Assembly: GCA_022821385.1 (NCBI GenBank)
Contig: JAJEDR010000093.1
Span: 1-54,029, forward strand
Direction: 5' to 3'
Length of the DNA stretch: 54,029 bases
Source of the DNA: Rhodothermales bacterium
GTDB lineage: Bacteria; Bacteroidota; Rhodothermia; Rhodothermales; Bin80
Positions 10,736-19,897 of the stretch are shown here, piece after piece. Under the pieces are notes generated by a model. The model had not been told where the DNA came from. It saw only the letters and a program-made list of their open reading frames with translations, and did no database searches. Within the stretch, counting starts at the first letter, position 1; every line of letters starts with the position of its first letter. Position numbers and translations under genes: made by a program.

Positions 10736-11412
10736 TATTCACCACGACATCCCGCTAGCAGTCATATTCCCGGCCAAAAGAAGCTGGCTGCTGCATTCGC
10801 AAGGAGCCCTACCAAAGGCAAAGTGGCTCGCCAGCGTACGATGTAAGACAGTTCATGCAACTCTCGCTGATAACTTTTCGGGTTCAAAGTCGTATTACGG
10901 GCCCTCCTCCAGGGGAGAATTGTACCTTTTGTGCGGTATGTATATATAATTCGTATAGACATCTCCTATTCCCTTTCTCGAGATGTTTTTTAGCCCGCCA
11001 CGATATGAACGTAGTGGATTGGTTAATTCGGGACGGTTTGTCCATATGTATCACTCTTACTTCACGGCATGTTTTGCCATGAGCCCACTCCATTATGGCT
11101 TGTGTGTCCAAGTATTTCCAGCAGTCAACCTGCCTCACTCTTGTGGACGCATATCCAAGTCGTGAGGCAGAAGATTCGTTGGACTCAGGGGGCTGGGGAT
11201 GCTCCTCCATAGTCGCCGTTGCTTGGGGATCACAGGTCAGCCCCACGCTCTGGAAGATTTCAATCAATAATGGTGACAGGTCCCGACCTGCACGGGGGAT
11301 CAAGTAGAGGATTCGTAACTTGTACATCTGGGTCGTAATCAGAGGAATCTGGGTGAGCTTTTCCCGCGGGACTCACCTCTGCAACAATTGAATGGGACTG
11401 GAGGAACGAAAT
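10736..11412. other. Gene-poor stretch upstream of the defence block
   Basis: Several overlapping short frames exist on both strands, the longest on the minus strand (10884-11327). None shows a recognisable motif, membrane segment or ribosome-binding site. I see no supported gene here. It lies immediately after the 3' end of the Argonaute-associated nuclease gene. Confidence 0.4.
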
Positions 11413-12696
11413 CTATCTTCTCTGACTTCGAATTGGAATCATGCTTGGTCGCGGTATGACGACAACATCAACTATTCGGTCGCTACGGTTTTTGAGAGCG
11501 TCACGAATTATTGGGTACTTCTCGAATTTCGGTTTATCGCTGTCGTCGTAAATATAAACGATCATTTTCGTGAATGGACTAGCGCTGTTGAAGTACAGGG
11601 CTAAGTCTTCGGCGATTTGTGATTCGATCCGGTTTGCATCCCCGGCACTTCGCATAAATTTGACCTCAATGATCAAATTCAGACTGATGATCGCAAAATC
11701 GTATCGTCCCTGGCTGAGACCGAATCCCTGTAGATACTGCTCGTCTCTAAGTTGATCTCCGAAATACGGATACAATACTGCTAAAAGGAATGCTTGGACA
11801 TCAACCTCCTTATCTATTACCCACCGTGCAACTGCTGTATCCTTACGCGTGGCATTTTTCTCCCATCTCCAGCGTTTGAAACTTCCTTGTGTATTGGCGA
11901 GGATTTGAGCGACATGGTTCTCGTCCGGCACTACCACCGCCGCGAATTGAGCGGTCAAAACATTAAGGGCGCATAGCCAACTCACTGCGTGCAGTAAGTC
12001 CCCTCTATCCGGCAGCTGCTCAGTCAATAATGCCTTGAACAGTTCACGTCGCTGTTCGGGTTTGGGTTGTCCAACATTACGTAGCACATCTGGCCAACTC
12101 TGCCATAGGCATAGATCAAGTGCAGCCACCCGCATATCCGTAGATTGAGCCAGACTAGTTCCAAATCGACCATTTACATCCAAAAGATCATGGACCAAAA
12201 GTCGCACCCGTCCCATGCTCATATCTTGTTCACCATGACGATCTAACAATTCCCGCACCCATCTCTTGGCGGCTTCCAAATGTTCCGCATTTGTCTGCCC
12301 CCATGCTTCTACCGATTGGAGTCCATCCGCGATGCCAAGCAAGGCTATACTATTACCCGCAAGTTCTGTCTGTCGCTCGGGAGCTCGATCGCGCTGCTGA
12401 TCAATGCATCGTACAAATTCATTAATCACATGTGCCTCTATCATTGTGTCATCCCCACATCCTAAGATGTACCCGACGCGTGCCAGGGCTGGGTAGTTGT
12501 TGGGCCGCGCACTCTGTAGGCAATCTTCTATTGTTCTTTGTCGGTACAGTGGCACGGAGTTTCCCACGTAACGAGTATTCCATCTCAGCGCCCGAATAAC
12601 AAAACCCTGTACTTGTGCGGGTGCTATGTCAAATCCGTCCCTGATAATCTCACGCAAGGCCAACACTCTACTACTCAATATATCCGATTGCAGCAT
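11413..12696 (-). CDS. PD-(D/E)XK nuclease, likely effector of the adjacent Argonaute
   Basis: The protein (427 residues from ATG 12696) has a helical N-terminal ~290 residues with no recognised family and a C-terminal PD-(D/E)XK domain. Asp333 (in GRYDFAIIS) and Glu344-x-Lys346 (IIEVKF) form the expected active site, typical of RecB/Mrr-like nucleases. The upstream Argonaute stop and this start overlap as TGATG, which indicates translational coupling and decides the start over an upstream GTG at 12708. Known long-B Argonaute systems carry separate effectors, including nucleases, that degrade DNA on activation and cause abortive infection. This gene fits that role by position and domain. The N-terminal helical part may bind the Argonaute (inference). 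Confidence 0.8.
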   Translation of the reverse strand: MLQSDILSSRVLALREIIRDGFDIAPAQVQGFVIRALRWNTRYVGNSVPLYRQRTIEDCLQSARPNNYPALARVGYILGCGDDTMIEAHVINEFVRCIDQQRDRAPERQTELAGNSIALLGIADGLQSVEAWGQTNAEHLEAAKRWVRELLDRHGEQDMSMGRVRLLVHDLLDVNGRFGTSLAQSTDMRVAALDLCLWQSWPDVLRNVGQPKPEQRRELFKALLTEQLPDRGDLLHAVSWLCALNVLTAQFAAVVVPDENHVAQILANTQGSFKRWRWEKNATRKDTAVARWVIDKEVDVQAFLLAVLYPYFGDQLRDEQYLQGFGLSQGRYDFAIISLNLIIEVKFMRSAGDANRIESQIAEDLALYFNSASPFTKMIVYIYDDSDKPKFEKYPIIRDALKNRSDRIVDVVVIPRPSMIPIRSQRR

Positions 12697-15086
12697 CACA
12701 GGAACCACATTGCGCGCCGGTCACGCATAAGATCCAGCGCGGCTTTATCCCAATCTGGAACAGTTTTGAGGTTTCCTAGCATATTTGCGATCAAGCGCGA
12801 ATAGAGAATCGTTACGGGCTCGTGAGACGGAAAAAAGCTTCGCCAAGACATGAACGAAAAGTGGAAAGCTTGGCGTACAAGGTATGTGAGGTCGGAGAAG
12901 TCTGAATCTCGATGCAGTTCAAAGAGCAATGGACGCGGGATCCCCTGTTCCGAGTGTTTGACGTCTCTCGGACCGACGAATTGCAATAACGCCAAATTTG
13001 GTCCCAACAATATGGCCGTTCCTCGCTTCGGAACAAAAACCCCTTTCCTTGGCGAGGATCCCCACGTCCCGTACGATCCATATGTTACACCCAATTGACT
13101 TTGATCAAAAATTTGGAATTGGTGATAGTGCGAAACATCAAGGAATGCGAACTCCACGGAATAATCTATCAGCAACTCCTCAACCAGTTGCTTTACTGCT
13201 TTGATTTCAATTCGCTTGAGCGGCTTGTATACATGAAAGATCAGTCGGACATCGTCCCTAATCTCCCACCTGTTTTGCATCTGTACGAAACGGATGCTCT
13301 TCCGGAGACTTTTCAGCAGCGCTTCTGGATAATCTTCATACGTAGCTTCTCTCGTCGTTTCCCAGACTAGGTAACGCCCGTCACCCTGAAATACCGTTGT
13401 GAACCCAATATATCTTGTCCACTCACTTAAGCGACTTGTTCCTATCTCTGAAGACCCGATTCCTATAACCAACTCATGGGTCGCGACCCCTCGCGTAGAG
13501 ATAACCCAGGGAATACCACCAATCTTGGCATAGCTTCCAAGGGCCAAATTGTTCAGCTTGTAAATTCGTCCATTTTCTTGCTCGATTGTCTCTAACCGGA
13601 TAGCCTGAACAGGAACCCCCGAGCGCATAAACCGACTTTTGACAATGAAATATGGATTCTCCGATGGTGGTACTTGCTTATGTGAATCACTCAACTGCAC
13701 CAGCGCCAGTTCGGGAGTCTGCGTTAGTTCATCCAAAGCCGATGATGCCGCTTCGGCATAATCCTCTCCGGTATCGCTATTTATTTCCACAAAATGAATT
13801 CGAACACCGGTCAGCCGGAACTTCCCGACCAGTCCATTTGAAAATCGCCCGTCATCTCCTTCGACACCATCCCGGAGAGCCGTCACAAACTGCTCTACAC
13901 GACCTCGTGCCGATTTGCGACACAAAACTACAATGGTTGGTTCATTTCTGGGATTTTGAGTAAACAGAAATGGTCCATATGTTCTGACTCCTTGATAGGA
14001 GTTGTCGTACTGGTTATAACCGCCGGCTCCAAACAACATAGTCGGCCGACTAGTTCTAATCAGAGGTGGAAACCGAGAGTTGGATTGATCTAATAGCTCG
14101 CCGAAGCTTAGGTTCAACCCATCTCCAAAACAGAGATCTAATGATTTCTTGCCCTTATCGCTTAGAGACTTGTTTAGGGCTTCTATCGTGCCCCTAATCT
14201 TCTCCATTTTGCCCTCCCCACCAATATATCCTTGTTTGTTGGTACGTATTGCATGCAATGCTCGGTCAGCCGAATTTGGATAAAGTAATTTGGTCACAGC
14301 GGCCAGTATTTCGCTTCTTGGCTCTAGGTACACATCCGACACGCTGATGCGGTCGCTTTCAAAATCACTTCGTACATCGTCGAGAACTAGCATGGTATTT
14401 TCAACTCTCTGGATGCGACCTAGAAGAGGGTGAGGGCGCGAAAATGCCACCGAGTCGTTCACATTTCCCGACAATCGAACATAATATCCAACTGGATCGA
14501 AATTCTTTTCAAGCAATTCGGAAACGGGTATCCTGATCACATTGGTAGTATTAAAATCAACGACGAGACCGAGGTAATGGCAACCTTCTGGGTCGGCACA
14601 TGACAATACCCTAAAGTCAAATAATACCTTGGGGACGACATCAAGTCGCGAATCCGGTTGCATCACTCCGAGTTCCTGTAGTGCGTTCGACAGCAACCGA
14701 TCTTTGCCGAGGCAAACCAATGGTCGAAACGGCTTTTGGATTTCATATTTTTTTGAAAACCAGAGTCGAAGTTGTTGCGTGATTGCAATGGCGAATAGCC
14801 ATAAATGCCGACTGACCTCTACCTGCTTCAACTCCCCCATTGGGGCAAACTCTGGTCTCAGGCCAATATTCACTATCGTGTTGTCACGCGAATCGAACCG
14901 GAAAGCATGTGTCTGCCCATGCTTACTGCGTAGTTCTTTGATAAGACCATGCCCATTTGGATTGAGACAACCAATCTTTACATAATCCTGAGAGAAATCA
15001 ACGGGAGCTACTCCTATTGTAAGCTGAGGTGCTTGCTGCCCATGTTGATGTGGGAACGACTTATTTCGTGCTTCTTTACCACGCAT
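12696..15086 (-). CDS. Long prokaryotic Argonaute (PIWI domain), catalytically inactive type
   Basis: The 796-residue product has the size of a long pAgo. The MID motif is clear: Tyr479, Lys483 and Gln494 in NPYFIVKSRFMRSGVPVQ, which in relatives holds the guide 5' end. The PIWI domain begins with NNLALGSYAKIGGIPWVI (about 512-529). The catalytic first Asp, expected at the end of a VxGxD strand, is Gly544 in VIGIGSSE, and the third Asp strand reads RLIFHVYKPLK without an Asp. Nuclease activity is therefore unlikely, as in long-B pAgos. About 470 N-terminal residues would hold N, L1 and PAZ-like regions. The start is uncertain (ATG 15086 or TTG 15095), since no good ribosome site is visible. 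It is coupled to the downstream nuclease. It probably uses small guides to recognise plasmid or phage nucleic acid and activate the nuclease. Confidence 0.87.
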   Translation of the reverse strand: MRGKEARNKSFPHQHGQQAPQLTIGVAPVDFSQDYVKIGCLNPNGHGLIKELRSKHGQTHAFRFDSRDNTIVNIGLRPEFAPMGELKQVEVSRHLWLFAIAITQQLRLWFSKKYEIQKPFRPLVCLGKDRLLSNALQELGVMQPDSRLDVVPKVLFDFRVLSCADPEGCHYLGLVVDFNTTNVIRIPVSELLEKNFDPVGYYVRLSGNVNDSVAFSRPHPLLGRIQRVENTMLVLDDVRSDFESDRISVSDVYLEPRSEILAAVTKLLYPNSADRALHAIRTNKQGYIGGEGKMEKIRGTIEALNKSLSDKGKKSLDLCFGDGLNLSFGELLDQSNSRFPPLIRTSRPTMLFGAGGYNQYDNSYQGVRTYGPFLFTQNPRNEPTIVVLCRKSARGRVEQFVTALRDGVEGDDGRFSNGLVGKFRLTGVRIHFVEINSDTGEDYAEAASSALDELTQTPELALVQLSDSHKQVPPSENPYFIVKSRFMRSGVPVQAIRLETIEQENGRIYKLNNLALGSYAKIGGIPWVISTRGVATHELVIGIGSSEIGTSRLSEWTRYIGFTTVFQGDGRYLVWETTREATYEDYPEALLKSLRKSIRFVQMQNRWEIRDDVRLIFHVYKPLKRIEIKAVKQLVEELLIDYSVEFAFLDVSHYHQFQIFDQSQLGVTYGSYGTWGSSPRKGVFVPKRGTAILLGPNLALLQFVGPRDVKHSEQGIPRPLLFELHRDSDFSDLTYLVRQAFHFSFMSWRSFFPSHEPVTILYSRLIANMLGNLKTVPDWDKAALDLMRDRRAMWFL

Positions 15087-15460
15087 AATGAACAAGGAAG
15101 CTAGATGTCTTCGCCAATATATTACCAGACATGTGAACCATTATTCGAGTCCAATTCATTTTGGGTTTGTTTTTGGAGAAACAACAAGTTCTCCGGTTAA
15201 TGTTACTTGGTTGAGTGTTCTTACCGATGGCTACGGCACGGTCATCAACCAACTCTGGAAATTCACCCATGCATCTTTATGGAATTCGGAAAAACATTCT
15301 TGTCATTGACCAAGTTTACCTGATCAATTCCAAGATCGTGTTGTCATGAAAATCTAAGTAATGCATGAAGTTATAGTTAGGCACGGTTTACAGGTTTCAA
15401 TTTTGATGTGACATTTGTCAACCAATAATTCACATTTTTTTCTCATTTTAGCCACATTCC
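15087..15460. promoter_or_regulatory. Divergent intergenic region between Argonaute and HTH-ImmA genes
   Basis: This AT-rich 374-nt region separates two divergent genes and must carry both promoters. The part next to the HTH-ImmA gene has long T-rich tracts (TTTTTTCTCATTTTAG just before its ATG). I could not identify a clear operator. The XRE-ImmA protein encoded on one side is the obvious candidate regulator. Confidence 0.4.
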
Positions 15461-16615
15461 ATGCTCATAGGGAAAAGATTAAGACAGTTTCGCCTCGCAA
15501 GGGGCATGTCTTTAGACGCTCTTGCTGGCACCATGGGATATGCTGTTACTAAACAATCACTTTCAAAATATGAGCGAGGAGTATCGCTTCCCTCCCAAGT
15601 CGTTCTCGAAAAACTAGCCCAAGCTCTGAACGTAAGTACTGCGTCTCTCAATAATAGGCCCGTGGTAGAGGTCGAAATTATTGAGTATCGAAAACGATCA
15701 AGATTGAGCAAGCACGAGCAATATCGAGTCGAAAACCTGTCTCAATATGCTCTGGAAGAGAGAATTCGCTTGCTGGATATGCTTGGGGAATTTGATGAGA
15801 CAGAAACACCGCTAAAATCATTTCGAATAAACTCCGTAGAAGATGCGGAGAAAGCTGCGGAAGAGCTGCGTAATTGGTGGGGGTTGGGTAAGGACCCAAT
15901 TCCGAACATGGTTGCCTTGTTGGAGAACAAACAGATTCATGTGATTGAAATTGATGCGGCAGAGAGTTTTGATGGCCTTTCACTGAGAGCAGTGAATGAT
16001 GAGGGGGCCAAAGTGTCATCGGGAGTGGTAACAAGGCGAGGAATTCCAGGTGATCGCCAACGACTTAGTATTGCACATGAGTTGGGACACCTCGTTTTAG
16101 ATGTCTCACCTAATACTGATCGTGAGAAAGCGGCGTTTCGGTTTGGGGGGGCTTTTTTGGCACCTGCCGACGCGTTGTTTCGTGATATTGGACGATATAG
16201 AAGATTTATTTCGATTCAAGAACTGATTCTGTTAAAGCGCCGGTACAGGATGAGTATTCAGGCACTACTTTACCGGTTAAATGAATTGGATGTGATCAAC
16301 GACTATCTCTATAAGAAATGGTGTATAATGATTGGCAAAATGGGATGGAGAAAAAAGGAGCCACAAGATCTTGACCCTGAAACGCCCCAATTGTTAGAAC
16401 TCCTAGTGTATCGAGCTTTCATTAATGGGCTACTTGCAAAAAGTGACGCTATTCAGATGCTAAGGTTGGGCCGAGATGATCAGGCGGAAATCACGCTGGT
16501 GGAGGCACAAAAACTCACCAATATTTCTCCGCTCGAGCACCAAGAACTACTGACGCGGCAGGTGAAAGAAATCGAAAACCCTAATCCCCGTACCGACTCT
16601 TCCCAAACTCTCTGA
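15461..16615 (+). CDS. XRE-family HTH regulator fused to ImmA/IrrE metallopeptidase domain
   Basis: Residues 1-60 form a lambda-repressor-type HTH (IGKRLRQFRLARGMSLDAL... LSKYERGVSLPS). Residues ~130-280 form an ImmA/IrrE (COG2856) zinc peptidase with the HExxH variant HELGH at His206-His210. In known members the peptidase cleaves a repressor to switch on mobile-element or stress genes; fused forms often sense and control their own locus. The gene starts at ATG 15461, is divergent from the Argonaute operon and shares its 374-nt upstream region. Control of the Argonaute system is a plausible inference. The C-terminal ~100 residues are helical and charged, with no recognised domain. Confidence 0.88.
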   Translation: MLIGKRLRQFRLARGMSLDALAGTMGYAVTKQSLSKYERGVSLPSQVVLEKLAQALNVSTASLNNRPVVEVEIIEYRKRSRLSKHEQYRVENLSQYALEERIRLLDMLGEFDETETPLKSFRINSVEDAEKAAEELRNWWGLGKDPIPNMVALLENKQIHVIEIDAAESFDGLSLRAVNDEGAKVSSGVVTRRGIPGDRQRLSIAHELGHLVLDVSPNTDREKAAFRFGGAFLAPADALFRDIGRYRRFISIQELILLKRRYRMSIQALLYRLNELDVINDYLYKKWCIMIGKMGWRKKEPQDLDPETPQLLELLVYRAFINGLLAKSDAIQMLRLGRDDQAEITLVEAQKLTNISPLEHQELLTRQVKEIENPNPRTDSSQTL

Positions 16616-17025
16616 TTGTTTGCAATGTGCTCCTTTAAGGGCTGTCGACTCAAGGAGCAAACGGCGCATAAGGATCCGAAGACTTTTTGTTTCCCCTTCA
16701 TCTGAATCCCGTTCATCGCGTTTACGCTCACTGCTCCCCTGTCGCTGCAACGCTTACTGTCTTCTAGCATTTGTGGTGAAAATTTGAACTGTCTGGGAGC
16801 TGTTCAGGTTCTCTCGCATGACATAGCTGGACGCAGTAAGGGTTAGAGATTGTATTGCTGTTGCCAAAAAAGATCTATTATTCCTTCATACAGGGAATAG
16901 CGAAACAGTAGATCTCATGGTTTCTCCTCTATTTTGCGCACCAGGCCATAGTTTCAACTATTGGGGCACAACTTACCCTTTAAGTGTTTATACCTCGGTG
17001 TTTTCGTGCAATTGATCCTTCCTTT
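16616..17025. other. Intergenic region with no supported gene
   Basis: About 410 nt between the HTH-ImmA gene and the next nuclease gene. Short frames on both strands lack motifs. It presumably carries the promoter of the downstream gene. Confidence 0.4.
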
Positions 17026-18426
17026 ATGGCAGTGACCGACCGGATTCCCGAAATCCTCCGACAAGTGGACGAGGCACGGCTAGCTAGGCAGGAGCATTGC
17101 AAGCGGCTCCTAAAAGAACTAGCACCGATCTTGCAGGAGGCCAAGAAATCTAGCCCCGAACGTCAGGAAGCTTCCCGGTTCAGCTCCTTTAAGTATCTCC
17201 GTGATGACGAAATCGGACTGTCAAACGTGATCGCGGACCTGCTTGATCCACATGCTGAACACGGCCAAGGGACAAGCTTTTTGGAAGCAATGTTAGAGGT
17301 CTTGCCCGATCCGCCTGGATGGCTCAATGAACTGCACCCAGCGACTGCCGATTCAATTCATGTTACGCCAGAGCACCCGATCCCAAGGGGTGGCGGCCGG
17401 ATTGATATTATTGTAGAGATCTCTTCGGCGACAGGTCACGCTTGCCTTGCGTTCGAAAACAAGCCATACGCCCGTGATCTGGAGCTCCAGATTATGACGT
17501 ACCTGCGCTACCTCCACAAGCGATACGGCGAGCGCTTCCTGCTGATCTATCTTCCACCCGTTTACCGCTGGCCCGACGAAAACAGTTTTCCGCAGGCTGA
17601 ACGTAAGAGGTGGCGGAAGCATTTCAGAATCATGCCATATATTGGCGAGGACGCGTCACTAGAGAAGTGGCTCGCTACCTGTCAGGAGCGATGCGATGCC
17701 GAGCGGGTTCGCTCGTTCATGAAGGATGCGCAGATGTTCTGCCAACAGAAATTCGGAGAATCACCAATGTCTATAAATCCCGATGTACTCTACGTGCGTG
17801 ACTATCTATCCAACGACCCGAGCCAGCTCCGTGCTGCGCTTGCTGTCCACGACGCGTGGGTTTTGGTGCGAGATGATGTGTGCAAGCGGTTTTTAGAACA
17901 TTTGTGCGAGGCCGTCAAGGATCGGGCGCACGAAGAATTGACAGACATTGCGTCCGACTGCAATGTGCAATGTAACTACGTAGGCGAGAAAAAAGTCGAG
18001 AATTGGCTCGTGATCAGCAGGGACAATTGGGTGCGGTACAGTGACGTGCCAGGCCACATGGGTGAGTGTACCCAAATCAGGCTAGAATCTGTGGGCCCAC
18101 CTCCGAACAAATGGTATTGGGGGGTCAGAAGCTCGAAGCCGATTGACAAAATGAGCGAGGAAGAGAGGGAGCGCCGCGAAGATCTCTCAGTTGCACTAAA
18201 ACGTCATGGACTTATGCTCAGGGACGACAACCATTGGCCGCAGTGGGAATGGCTCCGTAGATACCGGAACTGGGCCCCGATCGCCCCCGAGCTTGCTGAA
18301 GAGTGTGAAGCAGGCGGTGGGCCGATCACGGAATTCTACGTCAATGGGCTGCTTAATATTGCCCGGTGTGCGATTCCAGCAATCAACGAAGTAGAATTGG
18401 CGAACCGGACCAATTCCAGCGAATGA
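17026..18426 (+). CDS. PD-(D/E)XK nuclease superfamily protein (PDDEXK_4-like)
   Basis: From ATG 17026 the product is 466 residues; a GTG at 16984 is possible but adds only non-conserved residues. The N-terminal region contains SFKYLRDDEIGLSNVIADLLDP, typical of the PDDEXK_4 group. The active site is Asp127 (GGRIDIIVEI) with Glu144-x-Lys146 (LAFENKPYA), followed by a Gln-containing helix (DLELQIMTYLRYL). Members are often solitary proteins in defence islands; the substrate is unknown. The remaining ~250 residues carry no recognised domain. It stands alone on the plus strand downstream of the HTH-ImmA gene. Confidence 0.78.
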   Translation: MAVTDRIPEILRQVDEARLARQEHCKRLLKELAPILQEAKKSSPERQEASRFSSFKYLRDDEIGLSNVIADLLDPHAEHGQGTSFLEAMLEVLPDPPGWLNELHPATADSIHVTPEHPIPRGGGRIDIIVEISSATGHACLAFENKPYARDLELQIMTYLRYLHKRYGERFLLIYLPPVYRWPDENSFPQAERKRWRKHFRIMPYIGEDASLEKWLATCQERCDAERVRSFMKDAQMFCQQKFGESPMSINPDVLYVRDYLSNDPSQLRAALAVHDAWVLVRDDVCKRFLEHLCEAVKDRAHEELTDIASDCNVQCNYVGEKKVENWLVISRDNWVRYSDVPGHMGECTQIRLESVGPPPNKWYWGVRSSKPIDKMSEEERERREDLSVALKRHGLMLRDDNHWPQWEWLRRYRNWAPIAPELAEECEAGGGPITEFYVNGLLNIARCAIPAINEVELANRTNSSE

Positions 18427-18733
18427 CGAGGGGCATGCTCTCGGTTTTCCCCTTGTCTTCTCTGCCTTTGGCCAACCGGGAGAGGACGCACTTGATCGCA
18501 AATTCCAAACCGAACTCACAGTCTGATACGTTGTTATCGATCAGCTACAATTGGAGGCCTGTGTAGACCGATTCCTGATTAGTTGATAAGTGAATTAATG
18601 CTAATGCAGCCAAATTCGCCGGGATAGTCCGATAAATAGTCAATCTGTTGGGAGCCTAAGCTCATTTGAGATATTTTGCTTAGATTCTTGACTGACGGGC
18701 TGTGATAACGTTCTCCAAATACCAAGCACCCTA
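18427..18733. other. Intergenic region upstream of the MerR gene
   Basis: About 307 nt without a supported gene. It must carry the promoter of the MerR-like gene; no operator was recognised. Confidence 0.35.
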
Positions 18734-19069
18734 ATGACCGAGGACACGATTACAAAACTCTACTACTCAATCGGGGAAGTAGCAAAACTGGTCGGGGTAG
18801 AGACGCATGTCTTGCGCTATTGGGAAAATGAATTTCCCCTGCTCAACCCCAGGAAGAATAATGCCGGCCGACGGACATACACGAGAAAGGACTTGGAAGT
18901 AGCGTATCGGATTTACGAACTTCTTCGCGTCAATAAATACACACTGGCCGGTGCTAGACAGATCTTGGAGAACGAAGAAGACGCACGACCTGTTCAGCGT
19001 AGCATAAAACGGCAGGAATTGCTGGACTTGCGCTCATTCTTGGAGAACATCAGGCAGAAATTAGCGTAG
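18734..19069 (+). CDS. MerR-family transcriptional regulator
   Basis: The 111-residue protein opens with the MerR winged HTH: YYSIGEVAKLVGVETHVLRY followed by WENEF and GRRTYTRKDLEVA. A short dimerisation helix makes up the rest. The motif HVLRYWENEFPLL and the small size match a group of single-domain MerR proteins common in Bacteroidota and neighbours. There is no C-terminal effector domain and no metal-binding Cys. The target genes are unknown; a tRNA gene follows 10 nt after the stop, so the two could share a transcript. Confidence 0.88.
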   Translation: MTEDTITKLYYSIGEVAKLVGVETHVLRYWENEFPLLNPRKNNAGRRTYTRKDLEVAYRIYELLRVNKYTLAGARQILENEEDARPVQRSIKRQELLDLRSFLENIRQKLA

Positions 19070-19079
19070 TTGCTGATCC

Positions 19080-19153
19080 CGGGACGTAGCGCAGCCAGGT
19101 AGCGCACTTCAATGGGGTTGAAGGGGTCGCGAGTTCGAATCTCGCCGTCCCGA
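19080..19153 (+). tRNA. tRNA-Pro (anticodon GGG)
   Basis: A full cloverleaf can be folded. The acceptor stem CGGGACG (19080-19086) pairs with CGTCCCG (19146-19152), with discriminator A. The D arm contains AGCCAGGTAGC, the anticodon stem CTTCA/TGAAG encloses loop ATGGGGT with GGG at the anticodon, and the T arm has the GTTCGAATC loop. CCA is not encoded. It reads CCC and CCU proline codons. Confidence 0.94.
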
Positions 19154-19439
19154 CGGGATTGAGTAGTGCAGGCAAGTGGCTCTATGCTGACTGGCGTGTG
19201 CGCTCAAACTCTTTCTTGCGGGCTTGTTCTGCTGGGATGAGGACGTTAATGTCTGGGAGGTATACCTGCTCGCGGGCACTCCCTTCGTATGGTAGAGACC
19301 TAGGTTCTTCCACAGTTAGCTTCATTCAGGAGTTCCAGCCAGCCGATACTCTTGTGTTGGCTGGACATCTTTCATTGAATGATTCAGTTTGGCAGAAAAT
19401 GACGATGTCCGTCTTGGGTTTTGGACAAGTTTTCTTATT

Positions 19440-19466
19440 TTGCTGTGTCCTTTGACTGTGTATAAT
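19440..19466 (+). promoter_or_regulatory. Possible promoter for the RodZ-like HTH gene
   Basis: TTGCTG (19440-19445) and TATAAT (19461-19466) are separated by 15 nt. The ATG at 19478 would lie only a few bases after a start site placed about 7 nt downstream, implying a leaderless or nearly leaderless mRNA. No Shine-Dalgarno sequence is visible, which agrees. The spacer is shorter than the usual 17 nt, so confidence is low. Confidence 0.3.
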
Positions 19467-19477
19467 GCGCCGGATTT

Positions 19478-19897
19478 ATGGTTAACCAATCTAAACAAAT
19501 AGCTGGAAGCCAACTTGAAGAGGCTAGGAGTCGATACGCAGGTGATCTACGAACCCTTAGAGAGCAGCAAGGAGTTTCGTTAGAAACCGTATACGTTGAG
19601 ACGCGCATCCCTAAATCAGTACTGCTAGACTATGAAACCAGCGGCCTGTATTATAACGAGAGCTTTCATGAGGTCTATTTACGCAGCCTGACAAAGGCGT
19701 ACGCTATAGCGGTGGGATTGGATGTTGACCGGATTTTGTTAGCACTCGAACGAGCAATGGACGGGAGTTACAATGGTGGGTTAATGTCTACTCACGAGCC
19801 TGAAGAGGAGGGAGCAGTTGAGCCAGAAAACGAAGCGCCAGCGCAGGATTCAGCCAATACAAGTGAACCCAAGAGTGGAGCATCCTCTCCCAAATAG
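19478..19897 (+). CDS. RodZ-like HTH (HTH_25) protein
   Basis: The 139-residue protein has an N-terminal helix-turn-helix of the RodZ type: LRTLREQQGVSLETVYVETR, then IPKSVLLDYE and YLRSLTKAYAIAVGLD. The last ~40 residues are acidic and low in complexity (rich in E, P, S). Unlike full RodZ there is no membrane segment, so it is a soluble HTH-only protein. RodZ-type HTHs bind the MreB cytoskeleton or DNA; the role here is unknown. The final ~106 nt overlap the ROK gene on the opposite strand. Confidence 0.72.
   Translation: MVNQSKQIAGSQLEEARSRYAGDLRTLREQQGVSLETVYVETRIPKSVLLDYETSGLYYNESFHEVYLRSLTKAYAIAVGLDVDRILLALERAMDGSYNGGLMSTHEPEEEGAVEPENEAPAQDSANTSEPKSGASSPK

Noticed and set aside
10884-11327. 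147-residue minus-strand frame as a gene
   Set aside because: No motif, no ribosome-binding site and mixed composition; overlapping frames on the other strand are equally long.
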